Assembly (NCBI GenBank): GCA_002345575.1
Contig: DDVX01000019.1
Location: forward strand, 270,615 to 334,614
DNA: 64,000 nucleotides
From: Stutzerimonas stutzeri
GTDB lineage: Bacteria > Pseudomonadota > Gammaproteobacteria > Pseudomonadales > Pseudomonadaceae
Reading direction: 5' to 3'
Position 1 is the first letter of the stretch, and the number at the start of each line of letters is the position of its first letter. The position numbers and the translations under genes are program-made. Below, piece after piece: positions 44,271 through 53,380 of the stretch. Below the pieces are notes generated by a model. That model was not told where the DNA came from and ran no database searches. It was given only the letters and a program-made list of their open reading frames with translations.

Positions 44271-44795
44271 ATGACACTCATCCTTGGTATAGACCCCGGC
44301 TCGCGAATCACGGGTTACGGTGTGGTGCGTGATACCGGCCGTAGCTGCGAATATGTGGCATCCGGTTGCATTCGTACTGGAAGCGGTGAGTTGCCTGATC
44401 GGTTGCGTGCTGTGTTCGCTGGTGTGAGCGAGGTGATTCGCCTACATGGTCCGGTGACCATGGGTATCGAACAGGTGTTCATGGCGCGTAATGCTGATTC
44501 CGCACTCAAGCTTGGACAGGCTCGTGGCGCAGCGATTGTGGCTGCCGCCGAGCAAGGATTGGAGATCGCTGAATACACCGCAACCCAGGTTAAGCAAGCG
44601 ATTGCCGGAACGGGTGGCGCCGACAAGGAGCAGGTGCAGATGATGGTGATGCACCTGTTGAAACTGGTGAAGAAGCCGCAGATCGATGCGTCCGATGCGC
44701 TGGCGATTGCCCTGTGCCATGCCCATCATCGTCAGAGCCTGATTCCCCACGGTCTGGCCGGCGCCAAGCGTAGGGCCGGGCGATTGCGTTTGTGA
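44271..44795 (+). CDS. ruvC: Holliday junction resolvase RuvC
   Basis: A 174-residue RNase H-fold endonuclease that cleaves Holliday junctions with RuvAB. The acidic catalytic residues lie in LGIDPGSRITGYG, in the IEQVFMARNADSALKLGQARG block and in the C-terminal DASDALAIALCHAHH. Start is ATG 44271 (MTLILGIDPGS), although the frame continues upstream. ruvA follows 78 bp on. Confidence 0.97.
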   Translation: MTLILGIDPGSRITGYGVVRDTGRSCEYVASGCIRTGSGELPDRLRAVFAGVSEVIRLHGPVTMGIEQVFMARNADSALKLGQARGAAIVAAAEQGLEIAEYTATQVKQAIAGTGGADKEQVQMMVMHLLKLVKKPQIDASDALAIALCHAHHRQSLIPHGLAGAKRRAGRLRL

Positions 44796-44873
44796 TGCGC
44801 ACGTAGCGAAGCGAGTTGTCAGGAAGATCAGGCTGACTGAGTCAATCAGTCAGCCCAGAGAGGATGAAATACC

Positions 44874-45479
44874 GTGATTGGACGTTTGCGCGGCACCCTG
44901 GCGGAGAAACAACCTCCGCATCTGATACTGGATGTGAATGGCGTCGGCTATGAAGTTGAAGTGCCGATGACCACTCTTTACCGTCTGCCCGCAGTGGGGG
45001 AGCCGGTTACGTTGCATACACATCTGGTGGTGCGCGAGGATGCCCAGCTGCTGTATGGCTTTGCCGAAAAACGCGATCGTGAGCTGTTTCGTGAGCTGAT
45101 CCGTCTCAATGGCGTTGGCCCGAAGCTGGCATTGGCACTGATGTCCGGGCTTGAAGTGGATGAGCTGGTTCGTTGCGTTCAGGCGCAGGACACCTCCGTG
45201 CTGGTGAAGATTCCAGGTGTGGGCAAGAAAACCGCCGAGCGTTTGCTGGTCGAGCTGAAGGGGCGCTTCAAGGCGTGGGAAAGCATGCCGTCCATTGCGC
45301 CATTAGTGGTTGAACCTCACGCGAACATGGCAGTCTCAAGCGCCGAGAATGATGCGGTCAGCGCGCTGATTTCCCTTGGCTTCAAACCACAAGAGGCCAG
45401 CCGTGCCGTATCCGCCGTGCAGGAAGACGATTTGAGCAGTGAAGATCTGATCCGCCGTGCCCTCAAGGGAATGGTGTAA
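44874..45479 (+). CDS. ruvA: Holliday junction DNA helicase subunit RuvA
   Basis: A 201-residue tetrameric junction-binding protein. It has the N-terminal OB fold (MIGRLRGTLAEKQPPHLILDVNGVGYEV), tandem helix-hairpin-helix motifs (LNGVGPKLALALMSG, IPGVGKKTAERLLVELKGR) and a C-terminal domain that contacts RuvB. GTG start after GAGAGGA. ruvB begins 4 bp after the stop. Length is the family norm. Confidence 0.97.
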   Translation: MIGRLRGTLAEKQPPHLILDVNGVGYEVEVPMTTLYRLPAVGEPVTLHTHLVVREDAQLLYGFAEKRDRELFRELIRLNGVGPKLALALMSGLEVDELVRCVQAQDTSVLVKIPGVGKKTAERLLVELKGRFKAWESMPSIAPLVVEPHANMAVSSAENDAVSALISLGFKPQEASRAVSAVQEDDLSSEDLIRRALKGMV

Positions 45480-45483
45480 GCCC

Positions 45484-46536
45484 ATGATCGAAGCCGATCG
45501 TCTGATTACCGCTACCGGTCGTGACCGTGATGAGCAACTCGACCGAGCCATTCGCCCTCTGAGTCTGGCTGAATACATCGGCCAGCCCGCAGTGCGCGAG
45601 CAGATGGACCTTTTTATCCGCGCCGCACGTGGGCGTAATGAAGCGCTCGATCACACTCTGATCTTCGGGCCTCCCGGTCTGGGCAAAACCACCCTGGCCA
45701 ATATCCTGGCCCAGGAAATGGGCGTTTCAATCAAGAGCACGTCTGGCCCAGTGCTGGAGCGGCCCGGTGATCTCGCCGCGCTGCTGACCAATCTGGAAGA
45801 GGGTGATGTGCTCTTTGTCGATGAGATACATCGGCTGTCGCCCATCGTCGAGGAGGTGCTGTATCCGGCGATGGAGGATTTCCAGCTGGATATCATGATC
45901 GGTGAGGGGCCGGCGGCACGCTCGATCAAGCTCGATTTGCCACCCTTTACCTTGGTCGGTGCCACCACCCGCGCAGGCATGCTGACCAACCCGTTGCGAG
46001 ATCGCTTTGGCATTGTGCAACGCCTGGAGTTCTATTCGACTCCCGATCTGGCCACCATCGTCACCCGCTCCGCAGGCATTCTCGGTTTGCCCATCGAGGC
46101 TGAGGGAGCGTTTGAGATCGCTCGTCGAGCGCGTGGCACGCCGCGTATCGCCAACAGGTTGTTACGACGAGTGCGCGACTTTGCCGAAGTGCGAGCCAAT
46201 GGCGAGATTACCCGGGCCACCGCTGATCTGGCTTTGAACATGCTCGATGTGGATGAGCGCGGCCTGGATCACCAAGACCGGCGACTGCTGCTGACTCTGA
46301 TCGAGAAGTTTGATGGCGGCCCGGTTGGCATCGACAGCCTGGCCGCGGCCATCAGTGAAGAGCGCCACACCATTGAGGATGTTCTTGAGCCCTATCTGAT
46401 CCAGCAGGGCTACATCATGCGTACGCCGCGCGGGCGCGTAGTCACCCGTCATGCCTATCTGCACTTCGGCCTTAACCTGCCGAAAAGGATGGGCGATTCG
46501 CCAGTAGCGGATCTCTTCGGCGGGGACACAATGTGA
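45484..46536 (+). CDS. ruvB: Holliday junction branch-migration ATPase RuvB
   Basis: A 350-residue AAA+ hexameric motor. Walker A GPPGLGKTTLA, Walker B FVDEIHRL, sensor region GATTRAGML and the winged-helix C-terminus (RTPRGRVVTRHAYLHFGL) are intact. The start ATG 45484 (MIEADRLITATG) follows the ruvA stop by 4 bp. The frame is open upstream into ruvA, but homology starts here. It drives branch migration with RuvA. Confidence 0.98.
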   Translation: MIEADRLITATGRDRDEQLDRAIRPLSLAEYIGQPAVREQMDLFIRAARGRNEALDHTLIFGPPGLGKTTLANILAQEMGVSIKSTSGPVLERPGDLAALLTNLEEGDVLFVDEIHRLSPIVEEVLYPAMEDFQLDIMIGEGPAARSIKLDLPPFTLVGATTRAGMLTNPLRDRFGIVQRLEFYSTPDLATIVTRSAGILGLPIEAEGAFEIARRARGTPRIANRLLRRVRDFAEVRANGEITRATADLALNMLDVDERGLDHQDRRLLLTLIEKFDGGPVGIDSLAAAISEERHTIEDVLEPYLIQQGYIMRTPRGRVVTRHAYLHFGLNLPKRMGDSPVADLFGGDTM

Positions 46537-46587
46537 CGAAAATATTCTTGTTTCAGCCAATTGGAATTTGCTGTGTCTGGCACTAGT

Positions 46588-47031
46588 ATGCGCGCGGAAT
46601 CACCTGTTCAGCCGTTTACCCATCGTTGTCGTGTCTATTACGAAGATACCGATGCAGGCGGCATCGTTTATTACGTCAACTACCTCAAATTCATGGAGCG
46701 GGCCCGTACCGAACGGTTGCGCAGTCTGGGTTTTGCCCAGTCGCAGCTGGCGGGTGAAGACCTGCTGTTCGTCGTTCACTCCAGCGAGGCGCGTTATCAC
46801 GCTCCGGCGCGACTGGACGATGAGTTGCTGGTAACCGCCGAGGTGGCTGAAATAAAACGCGCCAGCCTGCGTTTCAGGCAGCAGGTGAGGCGTGCTAAGG
46901 ATAATCTGCTGCTCTGCGAGGGGCAGTTTCTGGTGGCCTGTGTACGCGCCGAGAGTTTGAAACCCCGTCCCATTCCCGAAGCGCTGCGTTCAGCCTTCGC
47001 TGGGGCGGGTCTACCCCCTGCAGGAGAGTAA
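46588..47031 (+). CDS. ybgC: acyl-CoA thioesterase YbgC (Tol-Pal associated)
   Basis: A 147-residue hotdog-fold thioesterase. It has the characteristic YYEDTDAGGIVYYVNYLKFMERARTE signature, with catalytic Asp in the 4-hydroxybenzoyl-CoA-type motif. It is the first gene of the Tol-Pal cluster. Its acyl-CoA substrate and its role in envelope integrity are not fully settled. ATG 46588 (MRAESPVQPFTHRCRVYY) is used. A TTG at 46561 also reads in frame. tolQ starts 2 bp past the stop. Confidence 0.93.
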   Translation: MRAESPVQPFTHRCRVYYEDTDAGGIVYYVNYLKFMERARTERLRSLGFAQSQLAGEDLLFVVHSSEARYHAPARLDDELLVTAEVAEIKRASLRFRQQVRRAKDNLLLCEGQFLVACVRAESLKPRPIPEALRSAFAGAGLPPAGE

Positions 47032-47033
47032 GC

Positions 47034-47726
47034 GTGGAACCCAACGTCGATCATATGTCCATGTGGAGCCTGATCAGCAACGCCAGCTTTGTAGTTCAGC
47101 TGGTAATGCTGATCCTGGTGGCGGCTTCGGTGATGTCCTGGATCATCATCTTCCAGCGCGGCAATATGCTGCGCGCCGCCAAGCGTGCGCTGGACACTTT
47201 CGAAGAGCGTTTCTGGTCGGGTATCGACCTGTCCAAACTGTACCGTCAGGCCGGGAGCAATCCAGATCCGGATTCGGGCGTCGAGCAGATCTTCCGCGCA
47301 GGTTTCAAGGAGTTTTCCCGACTGCGCCAGCAGCCGGGCGTGGATCCCGATGCGGTGATGGATGCGGTTAACCGGGCCATGCGCGTTGCCATCTCTCGTG
47401 AAGAAGAAAAGCTCGAGCAAAGCTTGCCGTTCCTGGCCACAGTTGGCTCCACCAGTCCCTATATCGGTCTGTTCGGAACGGTCTGGGGCATCATGAACTC
47501 CTTCCGGGGTCTGGCTCAGGTGCAGCAGGCTACATTGGCCACTGTCGCGCCGGGCATTGCTGAGGCTCTGATCGCTACGGCCATCGGCCTGTTCGCAGCC
47601 ATTCCGGCCGTTATTGCCTACAACCGCTTCGCTGCGCGGAGCGAGATGCTCATCGCTCGCTACTACACATTCGCCGATGAGTTCCAGGCGATTCTCCATC
47701 GCAAAGTTCACACCACCGAAGATTGA
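47034..47726 (+). CDS. tolQ: Tol-Pal system inner-membrane protein TolQ
   Basis: A 230-residue MotA/ExbB-like proton-channel subunit. It has an N-terminal transmembrane helix (VQLVMLILVAASVMSWIIIF), a cytosolic loop and two further helices with SPYIGLFGTVWGIMNSF and the conserved ATAIGLFAAIPAVIAYN. It forms the motor with TolR to energise TolA during division. GTG start after CAGGAGAGTAAGC. Confidence 0.97.
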   Translation: MEPNVDHMSMWSLISNASFVVQLVMLILVAASVMSWIIIFQRGNMLRAAKRALDTFEERFWSGIDLSKLYRQAGSNPDPDSGVEQIFRAGFKEFSRLRQQPGVDPDAVMDAVNRAMRVAISREEEKLEQSLPFLATVGSTSPYIGLFGTVWGIMNSFRGLAQVQQATLATVAPGIAEALIATAIGLFAAIPAVIAYNRFAARSEMLIARYYTFADEFQAILHRKVHTTED

Positions 47727-47737
47727 GGCCACAAGCC

Positions 47738-48190
47738 ATGGCCAGAATTCGTAATAGACGCAAGCCGGTTTCCGAAATGAACGTGGTGCCCTACATCGAT
47801 GTGATGCTGGTGCTGCTAGTGATTTTCATGGTGACTGCGCCCATGCTCAATCAGGGCGTCAAGGTTGATCTGCCTCAGGTCAGCAGCGAAGTGCTGCCAC
47901 AGGATAACGATGCCCAGGTGCTGACTATTTCCATCAAGGCCGACAAGACCTACTTCTGGAACATGGGAACCGAGGTTGACACCGAAACGGTGCAGGATCA
48001 GGCGCTGACGCTGGAGGAAATGACCAAGGCGGTCACGGCGATCATGAACCAGAACCGCAGCCAAGGTAAGCAGGTGCAGGTGTTTGTGCGCGGCGACAAA
48101 GCTGTGGACTATGGATCGGTCATGGCCGCCATGGGTGGGCTGCAGGAAGCGGGTGTCGGTAACGTCGGCCTGATTACCGAGGCGCCTTGA
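47738..48190 (+). CDS. tolR: Tol-Pal system protein TolR
   Basis: A 150-residue single-pass inner-membrane protein of the ExbD family. A single helix, NVVPYIDVMLVLLVIFMVTAPML, carries the key Asp within YIDVMLVLL. A periplasmic domain follows. It works with TolQ. ATG 47738 lies 11 bp after the tolQ stop. Its stop overlaps the tolA ATG. Confidence 0.96.
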   Translation: MARIRNRRKPVSEMNVVPYIDVMLVLLVIFMVTAPMLNQGVKVDLPQVSSEVLPQDNDAQVLTISIKADKTYFWNMGTEVDTETVQDQALTLEEMTKAVTAIMNQNRSQGKQVQVFVRGDKAVDYGSVMAAMGGLQEAGVGNVGLITEAP

Positions 48191-49167
48191 TGCAACAGCC
48201 TGAACGTTCGCGCTCGGAGAGCTATTACTGGCCGACCATTCTGGCGGTGGGCCTGCACGTCATTATTTTTGGGACATTGTTCGTCAGCTTCGCCATGACA
48301 CCGAAGCTGCCGCCCTCTAAGCCGATTGTTCAGGCGACCCTGTATCAGCTCAAGTCGCAGAGTCAGGCCACCACACAAACCAATCAGAAGATTGCTGGTG
48401 AAGCGGAGAAGACGGCGGCCAAGCAGTATGAGGCTGAGCAGCTGGAACAGCGCAAGGTTGAGCAGGAAAAGCAGGCAGCGGTTGCGGAACAAAAGAAGGT
48501 CGAGGATGCTCGAAAGGCCGAAGCAGAGAAGGTGGCTGCGGCGAAAAAGACTGCTGATACGAAGAAAGCTGAAGAAGCACAGAAAGTAGCCGAGCAGAAG
48601 CGACAAGCAGAAATCGCCCGGAAAAAGGCCGCCGACGAAGCAGCCAAGAAGAAAGCTGCCGAGGAAGCGGCTAAGAAAAAGTCTGCCGAGGAGGCGAAGA
48701 AGAAAGCCGCTGCCGAAGCTGCGAAGAAAAAGGCGGTAGAAGAGGCCAAGAAAAAAGCAGCCGCTGAGGCGGCGCGCAAAGCCGCGGAAGACAAGAAGGC
48801 CCAGGCGCTTGCCGAATTGCTTGCCGAGGATACTCAGCGTCAGCAAGCCATGGCTGATACCCAGGGTAGTCAGGTGGCCGGTGATTTCGACGACCTCATC
48901 CGTATGCGAGCCGCGCAGGGATGGACCCGACCTCCGTCGGCACGCAACAACATGTCGGTGACTCTGCGGGTGAATATGCTGCCGGATGGCACCATCACGG
49001 CGGTAAATGTTTCCCGGTCGAGCGGTGATTCGCCGTTCGACAATTCCGCAGTGGCTGCGGTAAAGAATATTGGTCGGCTGACCGAGATGCAGGGTTTGTC
49101 TGCGCAGGATTTTCAGCCGTACCGCTCGTTCACGATGACATTTACGCCTGAGGATCTTGCGTTGTGA
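48190..49167 (+). CDS. tolA: Tol-Pal system protein TolA
   Basis: A 325-residue protein spanning the periplasm. The N-terminal transmembrane helix (YYWPTILAVGLHVIIFGTLFVSF, about 12-34) is followed by a long Lys/Ala/Glu-rich helical domain with repeated KKAAEEAAKKK units. The C-terminal domain (from about 225, RMRAAQGWTRPPS) contacts TolB and Pal. ATG 48190 shares its A with the tolR stop. The TTG one codon upstream is not needed. Its stop overlaps tolB's GTG. Confidence 0.95.
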   Translation: MQQPERSRSESYYWPTILAVGLHVIIFGTLFVSFAMTPKLPPSKPIVQATLYQLKSQSQATTQTNQKIAGEAEKTAAKQYEAEQLEQRKVEQEKQAAVAEQKKVEDARKAEAEKVAAAKKTADTKKAEEAQKVAEQKRQAEIARKKAADEAAKKKAAEEAAKKKSAEEAKKKAAAEAAKKKAVEEAKKKAAAEAARKAAEDKKAQALAELLAEDTQRQQAMADTQGSQVAGDFDDLIRMRAAQGWTRPPSARNNMSVTLRVNMLPDGTITAVNVSRSSGDSPFDNSAVAAVKNIGRLTEMQGLSAQDFQPYRSFTMTFTPEDLAL

Positions 49168-50465
49168 TCAACTACCTTCGAAGTTTTATCGTCCTTTCCC
49201 TGTTGGTAATGGGCAATGCCATTGCTCAGGAAAAGAACATCGTGGTTACCAGTGGAACTGACCGTGCGATTCCCATCGCCGTCGTGCCTTTCGGCTGGCA
49301 GGGTGGCAGCGTGCTACCGGACGACATGGCTGAAATAATCGGTAACGACATGCGCAACACCGGCGTATTCCAGCCCATCCCCAAGCAGAACATGATCAGC
49401 CTGCCGACGCGTGGCAGCGAGATCATTTTTCGTGACTGGAAGGCTCTAGGTGCACAGTACGTGATTGTCGGCAATATCGAGCCATCTGCAGGCAAGTTGC
49501 AGATTCGCTACGAAGTCTTCAACGTCACCACCGAGCAGCAGGTCATGAACGGCACGGTAGGTGGTGCCCCAGACCAGATTCGCGACATGGCACACTTTGC
49601 CGCGGATCAGGCGTTCGAGAAGCTTACCGGCATCAAGGGTGCATTCTCCACGCGCCTGCTCTATGTCACCGCAGAGCGTCTCGGTACTGCCAATACCCGC
49701 TACACCCTGCAGCGCTCAGACTACGACGGCGCCCGTGCCGTGACGCTGCTGCAGTCGCGCGAGCCGATCCTGTCGCCGCGCTATTCGCCGGACGGTCGCC
49801 GCATTGCCTATGTATCGTTCGAGCAGAAGCGTCCGCGCATCTTCATTCAACACATCGATACCGGTCGCCGTGAGCAGGTCACCAACTTCGAGGGGCTTAA
49901 TGGTGCGCCAGCGTTTTCACCTGATGGCAACCGTCTGGCTTTTGTGCTGTCCAAGGACGGCAACCCGGAAGTCTATATGATGGATTTGAATTCACGTCAG
50001 CTGCAGCGGCTGACCAATCACTACGCCATCGACACGGAGCCTTTCTGGGGGGCTGATGGCCAGACCATTTATTTCACCTCTGACCGCGCCGGCAAGCCAC
50101 AGATCTACAAGCAGAGCCTGGGTGGCAATAATGCCGAGCGAGTGACGTTTGTAGGTAATTACAACGCCAATCCCAAGCTGTCAGCAGATGAAAAGACTCT
50201 GGTCATGATTCATCGCCAGGAGGGCTATACCAATTTCAAGGTGGCGGCACAGGACCTGCAGCGCGGCAATTTGCGGCTACTCTCTGATACAAGTTTAGAT
50301 GAGTCACCCACTGTTGCGCCTAATGGCACTATGCTAATCTACGCGACCCGCCAGCAGGGCCGGGGAGTCTTGATGCTCGTATCCATCAATGGTCGAGTTA
50401 GGCTCCCGCTTCCTACTGCTCAAGGCGAAGTCCGTGAGCCATCGTGGTCCCCTTACCTGAACTGA
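49164..50465 (+). CDS. tolB: Tol-Pal system periplasmic protein TolB
   Basis: A 433-residue periplasmic beta-propeller protein. The signal peptide (MINYLRSFIVLSLLVMGNAIA) cleaves at AIA/QEKN. An N-terminal domain is followed by repeated WD-like SPDGxxIAYVS/SPDGNRLAFVLS/TSDRAGKPQIYK strands, a TolB propeller that binds Pal and TolA. GTG start overlaps the tolA stop (GTGA). Confidence 0.96.
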   Translation: MINYLRSFIVLSLLVMGNAIAQEKNIVVTSGTDRAIPIAVVPFGWQGGSVLPDDMAEIIGNDMRNTGVFQPIPKQNMISLPTRGSEIIFRDWKALGAQYVIVGNIEPSAGKLQIRYEVFNVTTEQQVMNGTVGGAPDQIRDMAHFAADQAFEKLTGIKGAFSTRLLYVTAERLGTANTRYTLQRSDYDGARAVTLLQSREPILSPRYSPDGRRIAYVSFEQKRPRIFIQHIDTGRREQVTNFEGLNGAPAFSPDGNRLAFVLSKDGNPEVYMMDLNSRQLQRLTNHYAIDTEPFWGADGQTIYFTSDRAGKPQIYKQSLGGNNAERVTFVGNYNANPKLSADEKTLVMIHRQEGYTNFKVAAQDLQRGNLRLLSDTSLDESPTVAPNGTMLIYATRQQGRGVLMLVSINGRVRLPLPTAQGEVREPSWSPYLN

Positions 50466-50516
50466 TGCGGTATCAACGCTTTAACCTAACTAATAAACAC
50501 ACTGGGGTTGTTACAC

Positions 50517-51020
50517 ATGGAAATGCTGAAATTCGGTAAGTTTGCTGCTCTGGCGCTGGCTATGGCTGTTGCTGTTGGTTGTTCGTCCAAGGGTGGCGAC
50601 GACTCAGGCGAAGGCTCCACTGCCATCGATCCGAACGCTGGTTACGGTGCTGATAGCGGTGCAGTTGACGGCAGCATGAGCGAAGAAGCTGCTCTGCGCG
50701 CCATCACTACCTTCTACTTCGAGTACGACAGCTCCGACCTGAAGCCGGAAGCCATGCGCGCTCTGGACGTTCATGCCAAGGACCTGCAGTCCGCTGGTAA
50801 CCGTGTTGTGCTGGAAGGCCACACCGACGAGCGTGGTACCCGTGAGTACAACATGGCTCTGGGCGAGCGTCGTTCCAAGGCTGTTCAGCGCTACCTGGTT
50901 CTGCAGGGCGTGTCTCCTGCACAGCTGGAACTGGTTTCTTACGGCGAAGAACGTCCGGTTGCGATGGGTAACGACGAGCAGTCCTGGTCCCAGAACCGCC
51001 GTGTAGAGCTGCGCAAGTAA
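50517..51020 (+). CDS. pal: peptidoglycan-associated lipoprotein Pal (OprL)
   Basis: A 167-residue lipoprotein. Signal MEMLKFGKFAALALAMAVAVGC has a lipobox AVGC. An acidic linker is followed by the OmpA-like peptidoglycan-binding domain, with FYFEYDSSDLKPEAMRALDVHAKDL, LEGHTDERGTREYNMALGERRSKAV and YGEERPVAMGNDEQSW. It corresponds to Pseudomonas OprL. ATG 50517 and ATG 50523 are both plausible. The gene is preceded by its own 51-bp spacer. Confidence 0.97.
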   Translation: MEMLKFGKFAALALAMAVAVGCSSKGGDDSGEGSTAIDPNAGYGADSGAVDGSMSEEAALRAITTFYFEYDSSDLKPEAMRALDVHAKDLQSAGNRVVLEGHTDERGTREYNMALGERRSKAVQRYLVLQGVSPAQLELVSYGEERPVAMGNDEQSWSQNRRVELRK

Positions 51021-51026
51021 CAAGCC

Positions 51027-51845
51027 ATGCTCAAGCACCGTTATGTTCTGATGCTGTTCGCATTTGGGCTTCCGCTTACTGCGGCAGCTCAGGTTCCGAT
51101 TGTGGAATATGACTCGCGCAGCGGAAGTGCTGCGCCTGGGTCTGGTTATTCTGCAGGCGAGGATACAAGCGGTGCCTATGCTGGAGGCGGAGCGGTTGCT
51201 CCGTCTTCGGCGCAGGGCATGCTCTTTGTTCAACTGCAGCAGATGCAGGAAGAGATCGCGCAACTGCGCGGCATGCTCGAAGTGCAACAGAATGATATCC
51301 AGCGCCTGCAACAAGAAGGGCTGGAGCGTTACCAAGATCTGGATCGTCGCTTGTCGCAGGGTGCGTCAGGTGGAGCGGTCGGTCAGAATTCTTCAGCCGC
51401 TGACGCCAATAACGTCGGCGGAGCAGTGCAGGCACCTGCGAGTGCTCCGGCGCAGGGGGAGGCAAGTGCCGACCCTGAAAAGGAAAAGCTGTATTACGAT
51501 GCTGCCTTTGATCTGATCAAGGCCAAGGATTTCGACAAGGCCAGTCAGGCCTTTGCCGCGTTTCTGCGCAAGTATCCTAGAAGCGTCTACGCCGGCAATG
51601 CCCAATACTGGCTGGGTGAAGTGAATCTTGCCAATGGCGATTTACAGGGTGCCGGCCAGGCTTTCGCCAAGGTCAGCCAGGTCTACCCGCAACACAGCAA
51701 GGTGCCGGATTCGTTGTATAAGCTGGCTGATGTTGAGTTGCGATTAGGTAACCGTGACAAGGCCCACGGCATTTTTCGCCAGGTTATTACCGACTATCCC
51801 AACAGCTCGGCTGCACAACTGGCGCAGCGTCAATTGAATCGATAA
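51027..51845 (+). CDS. cpoB: cell-division coordinator CpoB (YbgF)
   Basis: A 272-residue periplasmic protein. The N-terminal signal (MLKHRYVLMLFAFGLPLTAAA) precedes a Gly/Ser-rich linker. A coiled-coil trimerisation helix (LFVQLQQMQEEIAQLRGMLEVQQNDIQRLQQ) follows. Then come C-terminal TPR repeats (from about residue 155, YYDAAFDLIKAKDFDKASQAF). It coordinates PBP1B and Tol during septal constriction. It starts 6 bp after pal, completing the tol-pal operon, and is followed by a terminator. Confidence 0.94.
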   Translation: MLKHRYVLMLFAFGLPLTAAAQVPIVEYDSRSGSAAPGSGYSAGEDTSGAYAGGGAVAPSSAQGMLFVQLQQMQEEIAQLRGMLEVQQNDIQRLQQEGLERYQDLDRRLSQGASGGAVGQNSSAADANNVGGAVQAPASAPAQGEASADPEKEKLYYDAAFDLIKAKDFDKASQAFAAFLRKYPRSVYAGNAQYWLGEVNLANGDLQGAGQAFAKVSQVYPQHSKVPDSLYKLADVELRLGNRDKAHGIFRQVITDYPNSSAAQLAQRQLNR

Positions 51846-51863
51846 TCAGCGGCATGACTGACA

Positions 51864-51890
51864 AACCCGCCCAACAGCGGGTTTTTTCGT
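51864..51890 (+). terminator. intrinsic terminator after cpoB
   Basis: AACCCGC-CCAACA-GCGGGTTTTTTCGT is a short GC stem with a T-run, closing the tol-pal operon before queE. Confidence 0.88.
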
Positions 51891-51959
51891 TAGAATCGCT
51901 GCCCCTTTTACCCGCAACGGAGGCGGACGGCCTGTTTAGTCGTTACGCCCGTGGCTGAT

Positions 51960-52607
51960 ATGCACCATACCCTGCGAATAACCGAGATTTTCTACTCGTT
52001 GCAGGGGGAAGCGCGCACCAGTGGGTTGCCCACAGTGTTCGTTCGCCTGACCGGCTGTCCCCTGCGCTGTCAATATTGTGATTCCGCTTACGCATTCAGC
52101 GGCGGCGAGATTATGTCGCTCGAGGCCATTCTGGAGCGCGTCGCATCTTTCAATCCTCGCTACATCTGCGTTACGGGCGGCGAGCCACTTGCCCAGCCTG
52201 GGTGTTTGTCGTTGCTGCAGCAGTTGTGTGACGCGGGTTATGACGTGTCACTTGAAACCAGCGGTGCGCTGGATATCTCTGCTGTCGATGAGCGAGTGAG
52301 TCGGGTTGTCGATCTGAAAACGCCGGGCTCGGCTGAAGTAGGGCGCAATCTCTACGAGAACATCAACTGGCTGACCTCTAATGATCAGGTGAAGTTTGTC
52401 ATCTGCTCACGGGAAGACTATGACTGGGCCGTATCCAAGCTGATCGAGTATCGACTGGATGCGCGCGCGGGTGAAGTGCTGTTCTCGCCTAGCTACGGGC
52501 AGGTTGATGCGCGCGCATTGGCTGAATGGATTATCAGTGACAATCTTCCGGTACGCATGCAGCTTCAGCTGCATAAGATTCTCTGGGACGATGCTCCTGG
52601 GCATTGA
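51960..52607 (+). CDS. queE: 7-carboxy-7-deazaguanine synthase
   Basis: A 215-residue radical-SAM enzyme that converts 6-carboxytetrahydropterin to 7-carboxy-7-deazaguanine in queuosine biosynthesis. The [4Fe-4S] cysteines are in CPLRCQYC (C33, C37, C40), the CxxxCxxC motif, and the SAM-binding TGGEPL segment follows. GTG 51951 is an alternative start, but similarity to Pseudomonas homologues begins at MHHTLRITEIFYSLQGEA. No preQ1 riboswitch was recognised in the leader. queC follows 39 bp downstream. Confidence 0.94.
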   Translation: MHHTLRITEIFYSLQGEARTSGLPTVFVRLTGCPLRCQYCDSAYAFSGGEIMSLEAILERVASFNPRYICVTGGEPLAQPGCLSLLQQLCDAGYDVSLETSGALDISAVDERVSRVVDLKTPGSAEVGRNLYENINWLTSNDQVKFVICSREDYDWAVSKLIEYRLDARAGEVLFSPSYGQVDARALAEWIISDNLPVRMQLQLHKILWDDAPGH

Positions 52608-52646
52608 TAGGCCCGGTCTCCATTGCTGACAGCCAAGGTATTTGCA

Positions 52647-53321
52647 ATGACTGAAAAGAAAGCTGTAATCCTTCTCTCGGGCGGGCTGGATTCCGCGACC
52701 GTGGTCGCCATGGCCAAAGCGCAGGGTTACGCCTGCTATAGCATGAGCTTCGACTATGGTCAGCGGCATCGTGCAGAACTGTATGCCGCCGAACAGGTTG
52801 CCCAGCAGTTGGGTGTGGTCGAGCACAAGGTGATCGGCATGAATCTCAACGGCATTGGTGGCTCAGCGCTCACTGACAGCAGCATGGATGTGCCCGAAGA
52901 GCTGGCTGAAGGAATTCCCGTCACTTACGTACCGGCTCGCAATACGCTGTTCCTTTCCTTGGCGCTGGGTTGGGCTGAAGTGTTGGGGGCCCGTGATATT
53001 TTCATTGGCGTGAATGCTGTCGACTATTCGGGTTACCCTGACTGCCGCCCTGAGTTTGTAGAGGCGTTTGAGCGGCTGGCCAATCTTGCTACCAAGGCCG
53101 GTGTCGAGGGGCAGGGTTTTAGTATTCGCGCGCCACTGCAGGACCTCAGCAAAGCACAGATCATTCAGGAGGGCGTTCGCCTGGGTGTTGATTATGCGAT
53201 GACAGTGTCCTGCTATCAGGCTGATGACCTGGGGCGCGCCTGTGGTAAGTGCGACAGCTGTCGCTTGCGCATGGCTGGCTTCGAGGCGGCGGGCATCAAA
53301 GACCCGACTCGATATCATTGA
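52647..53321 (+). CDS. queC: 7-cyano-7-deazaguanine synthase
   Basis: A 224-residue ATP-dependent enzyme that makes preQ0 from 7-carboxy-7-deazaguanine and ammonia. The PP-loop ATP-binding SGGLDSATVVAMA and the C-terminal zinc-binding cysteines (CYQADDLGRACGKCDSC) are present. AAGG precedes ATG 52647. A second partner of queE in queuosine modification, it lies directly upstream of a tRNA-Lys gene. Confidence 0.96.
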   Translation: MTEKKAVILLSGGLDSATVVAMAKAQGYACYSMSFDYGQRHRAELYAAEQVAQQLGVVEHKVIGMNLNGIGGSALTDSSMDVPEELAEGIPVTYVPARNTLFLSLALGWAEVLGARDIFIGVNAVDYSGYPDCRPEFVEAFERLANLATKAGVEGQGFSIRAPLQDLSKAQIIQEGVRLGVDYAMTVSCYQADDLGRACGKCDSCRLRMAGFEAAGIKDPTRYH

Positions 53322-53340
53322 TATTTTTCCAAAAAAAACT

Positions 53341-53368
53341 TTGATTTAGTCAATCAAATCAGTATCAT
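53341..53368 (+). promoter_or_regulatory. predicted tRNA-Lys promoter
   Basis: TTGATT (53341-53346) and TATCAT (53363-53368) are 16 bp apart, and the tRNA starts 12 bp later. The same TATCATGCGC motif precedes the tRNA-Ser gene. Confidence 0.5.
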
Positions 53369-53380
53369 GCGCTCCGCATC

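Noticed and set aside
51890..51960. preQ1 riboswitch before queE
   Set aside because: No preQ1-I pattern could be found in the short leader, and the spacer before queC is also too short for one.
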